This document shows, piece by piece, positions 52,072 through 64,000 of a stretch of 64,000 nt of DNA. Source of the stretch: Nocardioides phosphati (lineage in GTDB: Bacteria; Actinomycetota; Actinomycetes; Propionibacteriales; Nocardioidaceae). The DNA lies in contig NZ_BMNI01000004.1 of the NCBI RefSeq assembly GCF_014646375.1, positions 1 through 64,000 on the forward strand, read 5' to 3'. Under the pieces are notes generated by a model. That model was not told where the DNA came from. It saw only the letters and a list, made by a program, of their open reading frames with translations, and did not search any database. Position numbers and translations under genes: made by a program. Each line of letters begins with the position of its first letter. The stretch's first letter is position 1.

Positions 52072-52149
52072 GGGCCCATCCTCCCAAGGCGTGCCCACCG
52101 GCGCGCCTCGGGGGTCGTGGGGTGGTCACGGGCCGATAACATCAGGCCC

Positions 52150-53172
52150 ATGAACGCGCCGGTGGACCTGTCCGTTGCCCCTTCCTCGCCCGACCGCAAC
52201 CTCGCCCTGGAGCTGGTGCGCGTCACCGAGGCCGCGGCGATGGCCGCCGGCCGCTGGACCGGCAAGGGCGACAAGAACGGCGCCGACGGCGTGGCCGTCA
52301 ACGCGATGCGCGTGATGATCTCGTCGGTCAGCATGAAGGGCACCGTGGTCATCGGCGAGGGCGAGAAGGACGACGCCCCGATGCTCTACAACGGCGAGCA
52401 GGTCGGCGACGGCACGGGCCCCGAGTGCGACATCGCGGTCGACCCGATCGACGGCACCACCCTGGCCGCCAAGGGCATGAACAACGCGATCGCCGTCCTC
52501 GCCGCCGCTCCGCGCGGCACGATGTACGACCCGTCGGCCGTCTTCTACATGGAGAAGCTGGTGACCGGCCCCGAGGCCGCCGACGTCGTCGACATCCGGC
52601 TCCCCGTGGGCGAGAACATCCGCCTGATCGCCAAGGCCAAGGGCTCGACCCCGGAGGACGTCACCGTCGTCCTGCTCGACCGCCCGCGCCACGACAAGAT
52701 CGCCGAGGAGATCCGCGCCGCTGGCGCCCGGATCAAGTTCATCTCCGACGGCGACGTCGCCGGCGCGATCATGGCCGCCCGCCCCGACACCGGCATCGAC
52801 CTGCTGCTCGGCATCGGCGGCACCCCGGAGGGCATCATCGCCGCCTGCGCGATGAAGTGCACCGGCGGCACCATCCAGGGCCGCCTCTGGCCCAAGGACG
52901 ACGAGGAGCGCCAGCGCGCCCTCGACGCCGGCCACAACCTCGACCCCGACTTCGTCCTCCACACCGACGACCTGGTCACCGGCGACGACTGCTTCTTCGT
53001 CGCGACCGGCATCACCGACGGCGAGCTCATGAAGGGCGTGCGCTACCGCGCCGGCTTCGCCAGCACCGACTCGCTGGTCATGCGCTCCCGCTCGGGCACG
53101 ATCCGCCGGATCAGCTCCGAGCACCGCATCGGCAAGCTCCGCGCGTACTCCGCCATCGACTTCGAGCACTGA
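52150..53172 (+). CDS. glpX: Class II fructose-1,6-bisphosphatase
   Basis: 340 aa. The metal and substrate site is [17 protein letters not shown] (D98-T104), with [14 protein letters not shown] and [20 protein letters not shown]. It is the main gluconeogenic FBPase of actinobacteria (Rv1099c). TAACAT (52137-52142) ends 7 nt before the ATG, a leaderless layout. Followed by a perfect hairpin. Confidence 0.95.
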   Translation: MNAPVDLSVAPSSPDRNLALELVRVTEAAAMAAGRWTGKGDKNGADGVAVNAMRVMISSVSMKGTVVIGEGEKDDAPMLYNGEQVGDGTGPECDIAVDPIDGTTLAAKGMNNAIAVLAAAPRGTMYDPSAVFYMEKLVTGPEAADVVDIRLPVGENIRLIAKAKGSTPEDVTVVLLDRPRHDKIAEEIRAAGARIKFISDGDVAGAIMAARPDTGIDLLLGIGGTPEGIIAACAMKCTGGTIQGRLWPKDDEERQRALDAGHNLDPDFVLHTDDLVTGDDCFFVATGITDGELMKGVRYRAGFASTDSLVMRSRSGTIRRISSEHRIGKLRAYSAIDFEH

Positions 53173-53207
53173 TCCCCCACCTCGTCTGCTGAGACGTCGA
53201 CCACCTT

Positions 53208-53235
53208 CGGCCCGCGACCCTTTGGTCGCGGGCCG
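53208..53235 (+). terminator. Hairpin terminator after glpX
   Basis: Perfect 12-bp arms (53208-53219 and 53224-53235) with a CTTT loop, 36 nt after the glpX stop, followed by TTGG. Confidence 0.8.
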
Positions 53236-53254
53236 TTGGTGCTTCACTGGGAAG

Positions 53255-54157
53255 GTGACCGACTCCATCACCGTCTCCGAGGAGCTCTTCGCTCCGGCCG
53301 GCCCCGGCCAGGAGCTCTGCTACCAGACGTTCGGCGACCCCAGCGGTGAGCCGCTGCTCCTCGTGATGGGCCTCTCCGGGCCGATGACGTGGTGGCCCGT
53401 CGAGTTCTGCGAGGGGCTGGTCCGGGCCGGGTTCTTCGTGATCCGCTACGACAACCGTGACGTCGGCCGGTCGTTCCGGGCGTCGGGTCGCGTGCACCGG
53501 GGCGACCTGGTCAAGGCGTTCCTCGGGCGGCCGGTGGACGCGCCGTACACGCTGGCGGACATGGCGGGCGACGGCATGGCCGTGCTCGACCACCTCGGCA
53601 TCGACCGCGCGGACGTCTGCGGCATGTCGATGGGCGGCATGATCGTGCAGACCATGGCGCTCGAGCACCCCGGGCGCGTGCGCTCGGTGACCTCGGTGAT
53701 GTCGACCACCGGCAGCCGCCGGGTCGGCTGGCAGCACCCCTCGCTCCTCCCCCGGCTGCTGCGGTCGCCGGGCCGCGGCCGTGAGGCGTACGCCGAGGCG
53801 ACGGCGACGTTCTGGAGCTACATCGGCTCCCCGGGCTACCCGACCGACCGCGAGGAGGTGCGCCAGCGCGCGCTGGAGACCTACGACCGCGGCATCAGCG
53901 CCTCGGGCGTCCTGCGCCAGATGATGGCGATCCTCACGCAGCCGAACCGTACGTCGCGGCTCGCCGCCGTCGAGGCGCCCATGACCGTCATCCACGGTCG
54001 CGCGGACAAGATGGTGCACGTGTCGGGTGGTCGCGCCACGGCGAAGGCCGCCGGCGCCGACCTGCTTCTCATCGAGGGCATGGGCCACGACCTCCCGCGC
54101 GAGCTGTGGCCCGAGATCACCGACGCGATCCGCAAGACCGCCGACCGCGCGAAGTAG
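53255..54157 (+). CDS. Alpha/beta-hydrolase
   Basis: 300 aa from GTG 53255. LLLVMGLSGPMTWWP is the oxyanion region, the nucleophile elbow is CGMSMGGMI (S of G-x-S-x-G), the acid is in IHGRADKMV, and the His in EGMGHDLPRELW. The family includes esterases and haloperoxidase-like enzymes; substrate unknown. The longer in-frame start at 53222 lies inside the glpX terminator and is rejected. Confidence 0.85.
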   Translation: MTDSITVSEELFAPAGPGQELCYQTFGDPSGEPLLLVMGLSGPMTWWPVEFCEGLVRAGFFVIRYDNRDVGRSFRASGRVHRGDLVKAFLGRPVDAPYTLADMAGDGMAVLDHLGIDRADVCGMSMGGMIVQTMALEHPGRVRSVTSVMSTTGSRRVGWQHPSLLPRLLRSPGRGREAYAEATATFWSYIGSPGYPTDREEVRQRALETYDRGISASGVLRQMMAILTQPNRTSRLAAVEAPMTVIHGRADKMVHVSGGRATAKAAGADLLLIEGMGHDLPRELWPEITDAIRKTADRAK

Positions 54158-54168
54158 CACCCCCCACC

Positions 54169-54276
54169 CGCCGAGGCGGCAGATGTGGTGCGCCGAGGCG
54201 GCAGATGGTGCGCAACATCTGCCGCCTCGGCGCTCATCTCGTGCCGCCTCGGCACACCACTTGTGCCGTCTCGGCG
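54169..54276. repeat. Intergenic palindromic repeat cluster (site 2)
   Basis: Five copies of one 17-bp motif fill the gap between convergent stops. cgccgaggcggcagatg occurs at 54169-54185 and 54191-54207, its exact inverse at 54216-54232, and shorter inverse copies at 54241-54253 and 54261-54276. Facing copies could form strong hairpins. The same motif family occurs at 15395-15467. Confidence 0.85.
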
Positions 54277-59518
<5,242 letters not shown>

Positions 59519-59603
59519 GGCGCTGCAGCGGGTGCCGGCCCCACGGGGGCGCGGTCATGGGCGGTCGGATCGACCAGGGGTGAAATGCAGGAATACACCG
59601 AAA

Positions 59604-59700
59604 GCTCCTCGCTTCCTTCGCCGGCATGACCCGGATCAGGTTCAACGGTCGGAGCGGCCTCAGCCCCATCTCAGCCCGCTGCCGCGGACTCCCGTGGTGG
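59604..59700 (-). promoter_or_regulatory. TPP riboswitch (THI element)
   Basis: On the minus strand GCTGAGATGGGGCTGAGG, then GACCGTTGAACCTGATCCGG, then GTCATGCCGGCGAAGGAAGC. CUGAGA, GAACCUGAUC and the GxxxAxxCCGGCGxAGGxA end are the conserved TPP aptamer parts. Binding of thiamine diphosphate should switch off the thi operon; whether by termination or by masking the ribosome site is not clear. A TATTGT hexamer (59715-59710) may be the -10. Confidence 0.93.
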
Positions 59701-59759
59701 ATTGCGACGACAATAACAAGTCACACCGGGTCCGCGGCAGGTGGTTCACGCGCCAGCGC

Positions 59760-60818
59760 TCAGGAGGGCTGCACGAGGATCTTGACGTTCTCCTCCTTGT
59801 TCTCGATCAGCTCCTTGAAGCCCTTCTCGACGATGTCGTCCAGGCCGATCCGCCCGGTGATGAACTGGTACGGATCGACCTTGCCGTCCTGGATGAGCCT
59901 GATCGTGTCCGCGTGGTCGTTGCAGTAGGCGAGGCTGCCGACGACGCTGACCTCCCGGAAGACCAGGTCGTTCATCGCGACCGAGGCGTTGTGGCCCCAG
60001 ATCGCCAGGTTCACGACCGTTCCTCCCACCCGGGTCGCCCGGATCGCCGACGAGAGGACAGCGTCGACACCGGCGCACTCGAAGGCGACGTCGGCGCCAC
60101 GGCCCTTGGTCAGCTCCATGACCGCCTCGACCACGTCGCCGTCGTTCGGGTCGATGACCGCGGTGGCTCCGGCGCCGGGAGCCTTCGCCTTGCGCACTGC
60201 TGCCGGCTCGACCACGAAGACCTCCTCGACGCCCACCGCGCGCAGCGACGCGGCGGTGACCAGCCCGATCGGCCCGGCCCCGAAGACGACGCCGGTCTGC
60301 CCCGGCCTCACCCCCGACAGCCGTACGCCGTGGTACGCCACCGCCAGCGGCTCCACGAGGGCGCCGACGTCGGTGCCGAGCTCACCGAGGGGATGGATCC
60401 ACCGGCGCTCCGCGACGACGTACCGGCTGAAGCCACCGCCTCCTCCGGAGAGTCCGACGAAACCGAGCGCGGCGCAGACGTTGTAGCGACCCTGCTGGCA
60501 GGCGTCGCAGCGTCCGCACACGATGTACGGCTCGACCACCACGCGGTCGCCGAGCCGCAGGTCGCTCACGCCCTCGCCGAGCTCGACCACCACCCCGGCG
60601 AACTCATGACCGAGCTGCATCGGATAGCTCTCACCCGTCAGCGGGTGCGGCGCCTCCGGGGTCGGCGCGAAGATCGGCCCGTCGAGGTACTCGTGGAGGT
60701 CGGTGCCGCAGATGCCGCACCACTCGACCTCCACCTTGACGGTGCCCGGGCGGGTCGCCGGCTCGGGGACGTCGTCGATCCGGATGTCGCCGCGGCCGTG
60801 GAAACGTGCTGCCTTCAT
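59760..60818 (-). CDS. Zinc-dependent (R,R)-butanediol-dehydrogenase-like MDR enzyme
   Basis: 352 aa. Catalytic zinc in CGICGTDLHEYLDGP and GHEFAGVVVELGE, structural zinc in CGRCDACQQGRYNVC, NAD fold VVFGAGPIGLVTAASLRAVG. The pattern EYLDGPIF...PLTGE is typical of 2,3-butanediol and related sec-alcohol dehydrogenases. ATG 60818 follows AGGAGAA. It is 25 bp after a polytopic membrane gene on the same strand, so the pair is an operon. Confidence 0.9.
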   Translation of the reverse strand: MKAARFHGRGDIRIDDVPEPATRPGTVKVEVEWCGICGTDLHEYLDGPIFAPTPEAPHPLTGESYPMQLGHEFAGVVVELGEGVSDLRLGDRVVVEPYIVCGRCDACQQGRYNVCAALGFVGLSGGGGGFSRYVVAERRWIHPLGELGTDVGALVEPLAVAYHGVRLSGVRPGQTGVVFGAGPIGLVTAASLRAVGVEEVFVVEPAAVRKAKAPGAGATAVIDPNDGDVVEAVMELTKGRGADVAFECAGVDAVLSSAIRATRVGGTVVNLAIWGHNASVAMNDLVFREVSVVGSLAYCNDHADTIRLIQDGKVDPYQFITGRIGLDDIVEKGFKELIENKEENVKILVQPS

Positions 60819-60843
60819 CGTTCTTCTCCTTGCCTGTGCATGG

Positions 60844-62004
60844 TCAGTTCTGGCCGGCCGCGTGAGCGGTCGGATGGTCGACGGGCAGCGCCTCGGTGGG
60901 CTGGTCGGCAGAGGGCGCGTGCAGCCCCCACGACCCGAAGCCGACGATGTAGAGGAGGGCGACGAGGGCCACCCAGTCCATGAATCCGAGCGCGTCGCCG
61001 GCAAGCGACGTGTGGGCGATGGCCGGCTCGTGGAGGACGTGCTCCGCGAGCACGAAGTAGTAGGCCACGAACGTGCCGCAGGCGAGGGCGAACGTCACGA
61101 CGGCGCGGATCGCGAGGCTTGCGGCATCGCCCAGCCCGACCGGCTTGTTGCCGAACACGTTGGCCCACAGGATCATCCAGACCACCCAGCAGACCCCGAG
61201 CTCGGCCGGGTAGAGGTTGATGCCGGCGCCGAGCGCGGCGGCGTTCGTGGACCCGACCAGGAGGTGCGCCACCTCGCGCAGGCCGACGTACAGGACCGTG
61301 CCGAGGACGACGTTGCCGGCGGTCGCGGCCAGCGCGAGCCGGGCACCGGTGCCTGCCAGGCGCCACGGCCAGTTCTCCCCGACGACGCCGGTCAGCACGA
61401 TCGCGATGATCAGGGAGTAGTACCAGCCGAGAAGGGTCGGAACGCCCATCACTGCCGACTCGGGATGCGCGACGGCGGGAATGCCCAGGACGGCCCACAG
61501 CAGGATCGTCGGCACCATCAGCAGCGCGATCGAGCCGAGCCCGACGTACGGCTGCCCGGTCATGGCACCCGCGACCGGCCACTGACCCCAGTTGACGACG
61601 CTCATGATGTACGTCGAGAAGCCGAACAGCACGAAGAGGGCGGCGACGAAGTAGGCGGAGACGCCCAGCGGCCCTGAGGGATCGAAGTCCGGGTTGACGG
61701 ATCCGAGGCCCCGGGAGAGAAGCCAGGTGACCGCGACGCCGCCGCCGATCGTCGCGGCCGTGAAGGCAATGCCGCAGAGCGGCTGCGGGAGCCGGGAGAA
61801 CCAGCTCATCTCGAGGTTGAAGCCGAGCCACACGACGAACATCAACGCCCAGAAGAGCGCGGTGTTGAACGGCAACGGATAGATCCCGAGGGGGCTCGTG
61901 CGCGGGTCAGCCAGCAGGTACCAGCCGGACAGGGACACGACGGCGATGACCGCGACGTTGAGCAGACCGAAGGTCCACCAGCGCGGCGACGGGGAGGGAG
62001 GCAT
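60844..62004 (-). CDS. Polytopic membrane protein (about ten helices), unknown
   Basis: 386 aa, nearly all hydrophobic segments, including WWTFGLLNVAVIAVVSLSGW, SAYFVAALFVLFGFSTYIMS and LGFMDWVALVALLYIVGFGS. WANVFGNKPVGLGDAASL and GENWPWRLAG are conspicuous loops. ATG 62004 follows AAGGA by 8 nt; a start at about 62072 is possible. Co-transcribed with the butanediol-dehydrogenase-like gene, so it may move its substrate or product, but no family is recognised. Positions 62005-62238 upstream hold no gene. Confidence 0.7.
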   Translation of the reverse strand: MPPSPSPRWWTFGLLNVAVIAVVSLSGWYLLADPRTSPLGIYPLPFNTALFWALMFVVWLGFNLEMSWFSRLPQPLCGIAFTAATIGGGVAVTWLLSRGLGSVNPDFDPSGPLGVSAYFVAALFVLFGFSTYIMSVVNWGQWPVAGAMTGQPYVGLGSIALLMVPTILLWAVLGIPAVAHPESAVMGVPTLLGWYYSLIIAIVLTGVVGENWPWRLAGTGARLALAATAGNVVLGTVLYVGLREVAHLLVGSTNAAALGAGINLYPAELGVCWVVWMILWANVFGNKPVGLGDAASLAIRAVVTFALACGTFVAYYFVLAEHVLHEPAIAHTSLAGDALGFMDWVALVALLYIVGFGSWGLHAPSADQPTEALPVDHPTAHAAGQN

Positions 62005-62238
62005 GGCGGGGTCCTTCTCACGGGCGTTCGGGAGGATGGGCCCTGCCAGCAGAGCGCCTGCCCCGACCATGCGGCGACGGTTGCGCGGTGTTGCGGCTGC
62101 CGTGGAGGTCGACGATGTCGCGACGCCGCAGCTCCGGCAGCCTGCGCAGCGGCGCACCGGGACCGTCCGGCTCCGGCCTGTCGGAGCCACAGCCGGCCCG
62201 CCGGCGGCAAGCTCAGAGATGCCGGACGGAGAGGAGGG

Positions 62239-62859
62239 TCAGCGCACGACGGCCGCGAGCGCGCGTGCGGCGGCGACGGGGTCGGCCGCACGCCAGATGC
62301 CACCGATGACCGCGACCCCGTGCGCTCCCGCGGCCACCACCTCGGCGGCGTTGTCGGCGTCGATGCCGCCGATCGCGAGCACCGGCACTCCCCCGTGCAC
62401 CACCGCGGCTCCCAGACCCTCCACCCCGAGAGGATCGGGCAGGCCGTCCTTGGAGCTGGTCGCGAAGACCGGCCCCACCCCGGCGTACGCCGCCCCCGCG
62501 TCGCCGGCAGCGCGCACGTCGGCCGCGGTGCGGCAGGTGGCGCCGATCAGGAACCGGTCGGAGAGGAAGCCGCGCGCCTGGGCCCGGCCGACCATCGCGG
62601 CGACCTCGGCGACCGGCAGGTCGGAGGCGCCGACGTGGACGCCGTCGGCGCCGGTGATGACGGCGACGTCGATGCGGTCGTTGACGATCACCCTGGCGGC
62701 GGGGACGAGGTTCATCACGTGGTTGGTCAACGCGATCAGCCCGTCGCGCTCGAGCGTCTTGTCGCGCACCTGGATGGCGTCGACGCCCGCCATCGCAAGG
62801 GCGGGGAGCCGGGCGAGATCGTCGCCCGAGGAGACCAGACACATCAGCCGCGGAACCAT
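62239..62859 (-). CDS. thiE: Thiamine phosphate synthase (canonical)
   Basis: 206 aa TIM barrel with all substrate motifs: IQVRDKTLERDGL, VIVNDRIDVAVITGADGVHV, GATCRTAADVRAAG, YAGVGPVFATSSKDGLPDPL and LAIGGIDADNAAEVVAAGAH. It joins HMP-PP and thiazole phosphate. TAGGGT ends 7 nt before the ATG on the minus strand. It lies apart from the thi operon and not behind the riboswitch. Confidence 0.93.
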   Translation of the reverse strand: MVPRLMCLVSSGDDLARLPALAMAGVDAIQVRDKTLERDGLIALTNHVMNLVPAARVIVNDRIDVAVITGADGVHVGASDLPVAEVAAMVGRAQARGFLSDRFLIGATCRTAADVRAAGDAGAAYAGVGPVFATSSKDGLPDPLGVEGLGAAVVHGGVPVLAIGGIDADNAAEVVAAGAHGVAVIGGIWRAADPVAAARALAAVVR

Positions 62860-62881
62860 CGCGGCAACCCTAGGGCATGGC

Positions 62882-63754
62882 CTAGCGGGCGAGCTCGGTC
62901 TCCTCGGCCAGGCGCGCCAGCTTCTCGGGGTTCCGCATCGCGAAGATCCGGGTGATCCGGCCGTCCTGCACCTCGACGCTGACCACCGTCTCGCCCGCCT
63001 TCTCGCCGTTGAACCAAGCCGCCGGGGCGCCGTTGACCCAGAGCGTGGCGGTGCGCGCGTCGGGCACGAGCGTGGCGAACTTCGCCAGCAGCCGCGCCAC
63101 CTTGCGGCCCCCGTTGAGCGGCACCAGCGCCGCCGGGGCGATGCCGCCGCCGTCGGCCACGAGCACGACGTCGGGCGCGAGGACGTCCATCAGCGCCTGG
63201 ACGTCGCCTCCGGTCACCGCCGCCAGGAACCGCTCCACCACCTGCTGCTGCTCGCTGCGGGTCACCTCCATGCGCGGCCGCCGCGCCTCGACGTGGGCCC
63301 GCGAGCGGTGCGCGATCTGGCGCACCGCCGCGGGCGACTTGCCCACGGCCTCGGCGATCTCGTCGTACGGCGCGTCGAAGACCTCGCGGAGCACGAAGAC
63401 CGCGCGCTCGGTCGGAGCGAGCGACTCGAGCACCGTGAGCATCGCGATCGAGACGCTGTCGGCGAGCTCGACGTCCTCAGCCACGTCGGGGGCGGTGAGG
63501 AGCGGCTCGGGCAGCCACTCCCCGACGTACTCCTCGCGGCGACGACTCAGCGTGCGGAGCCGGTTGAGCGCCTGCCGGGTGACCGTGCGGACCAGGTAGG
63601 CGCGCGGGTCGCGGACGGTCGCCCGGTCGACCTCCGCCCACCGCAGCCACGACTCCTGCACGACGTCCTCCGCGTCGGCCGCGGAGCCGAGCATCTCGTA
63701 GGCGACCGTGAAGAGCAGGCTGCGGTGGGCGACGAAGGGATCGACCTCGCTCAT
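62882..63754 (-). CDS. sigJ: ECF41-type sigma factor (SigJ-like) with SnoaL-like C-terminal domain
   Basis: 290 aa. Region 2 (LFTVAYEMLGSAADAEDVVQ, ESWLRWAEVD) and region 4 (LESLAPTERAVFVLREVFDA, PYDEIAEAVGKSPAAVRQIA) are followed by a ~120-residue SnoaL/NTF2-like domain with the DGGG motif (VLVADGGGIAPA, about residue 193). In ECF41 proteins this domain replaces a separate anti-sigma factor. ATG 63754 overlaps the stop of a carboxymuconolactone decarboxylase gene by 4 bp, the classical ECF41 partner. Confidence 0.9.
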   Translation of the reverse strand: MSEVDPFVAHRSLLFTVAYEMLGSAADAEDVVQESWLRWAEVDRATVRDPRAYLVRTVTRQALNRLRTLSRRREEYVGEWLPEPLLTAPDVAEDVELADSVSIAMLTVLESLAPTERAVFVLREVFDAPYDEIAEAVGKSPAAVRQIAHRSRAHVEARRPRMEVTRSEQQQVVERFLAAVTGGDVQALMDVLAPDVVLVADGGGIAPAALVPLNGGRKVARLLAKFATLVPDARTATLWVNGAPAAWFNGEKAGETVVSVEVQDGRITRIFAMRNPEKLARLAEETELAR

Positions 63755-64000
63755 GCCGGCGACGCTACTCCCGCGCGCTGGGCGGCGTCGGGCCGTGCCG
63801 CCAGCGGCTTCATGCCGCACGCGTCGGCGAAGCCCTCCGACTCGATGCCCATCGCGACGTTGCCGCGGGTGGTCAGGTTCGCGAAGCCGATCACGCTGGT
63901 CAGCTCGACCAGGGCCGCGGCTCCCAGCGCCTCCAGCAGCCGCGCCGAGAGCTCGTCGGTCACGGCGACGGGCGTGGCGCTCATCGCCTCGGCGTACTCC
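63751..64000 (-). CDS. Carboxymuconolactone-decarboxylase-family protein (partial, 5' end outside)
   Basis: The frame stays open to the window edge (residues ...EYAEAMSATPVAVTD), so only the C-terminal ~82 residues are seen. ALVELTSVIGFANLTTRGNV and AMGIESEGFADACGM match the C-terminal half of AhpD/CMD-like proteins of the COE group, which sit beside and are controlled by ECF41 sigma factors. The catalytic C-x2-C would lie beyond the edge. Confidence 0.85.
   Translation of the reverse strand, partial: EYAEAMSATPVAVTDELSARLLEALGAAALVELTSVIGFANLTTRGNVAMGIESEGFADACGMKPLAARPDAAQRAGVASPA

Noticed and set aside
62005..62238. Possible extra N-terminal part of the ten-helix protein, or a small gene
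   Set aside because: The frame is open but Arg-rich and patternless, and a good ribosome site marks 62004.

Overview
The window is chromosomal DNA of a high-GC (about 70 % by eye) actinobacterium, most like Nocardioides or another Propionibacteriales member. The evidence is mycothiol synthesis (mshB), the succinylase branch of diaminopimelate synthesis (dapC, dapD, dapE), a sigE-rseA-htrA cluster, DUF3117, DUF6542 and DUF4245 proteins, an actinobacterial ileS T-box, and many starts placed 6-8 nt after a TANNNT hexamer (leaderless mRNAs). The genus is inferred. I see no insertion sequences, phage genes, CRISPR arrays or tRNA genes. The left edge holds the promoter and leader of an rRNA operon that runs off the window on the minus strand.

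Layout. 0.1-2.6 kb: rRNA promoter, pruA with a small membrane protein, a DUF6912 gene. 2.7-6.3 kb: a FedB-like membrane protein, an orphan CpaB/CpaE-like pair and a small HTH regulator. 6.3-9.5 kb: htrA, rseA, sigE and a divergent O-methyltransferase. 9.5-14.2 kb: pepA, DUF3117, a DivIVA-like peptide, a LOG-family enzyme and dapE. 14.3-18.9 kb: a TauD-type dioxygenase behind a short leader peptide, then ileS under a T-box. 19-28 kb: thioesterase, dapD, a transglycosylase-like protein, dapC-ferredoxin, GNAT, VanW protein, mshB. 28-34 kb: small proteins, a TetR/SRPBCC pair, and a lipoprotein-ECF-anti-sigma set. 34.3-36.6 kb: ychF and small membrane proteins. 36.6-44.5 kb: an oxidative accessory cluster with an SDR, two MpaB-family oxygenases each divergent from its own TetR, an acyl-CoA dehydrogenase and a zinc alcohol dehydrogenase. 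44.5-54.2 kb: xthA, a two-repeat DivIVA-like protein, DUF6542, a YciO-like protein, ispH, a 593-residue coiled-coil membrane protein, xseA-xseB, DUF4245, glpX and an alpha/beta hydrolase. 54.3-59.7 kb: thiO-thiS-thiG-thiE/tenI-like-thiD-thiC, chained by 4-bp overlaps, under a TPP riboswitch. 59.7-64 kb: a butanediol-dehydrogenase-like gene with a polytopic membrane gene, a canonical thiE, and an ECF41 (SigJ-like) sigma factor overlapping a carboxymuconolactone decarboxylase cut by the window edge.

Much of the gene order (htrA-sigE, dapD/dapE, dapC-ferredoxin, mshB, then ychF, ispH, xseAB, glpX) recalls the Rv1223 to Rv1099 region of Mycobacterium tuberculosis, so this is an old actinobacterial backbone carrying accessory insertions. 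The least explained parts are the paired MpaB/TetR modules with a shared TGTAG-N7-CTACA operator, the coiled-coil protein, the peptide leader of the TauD gene, and two intergenic repeat families.
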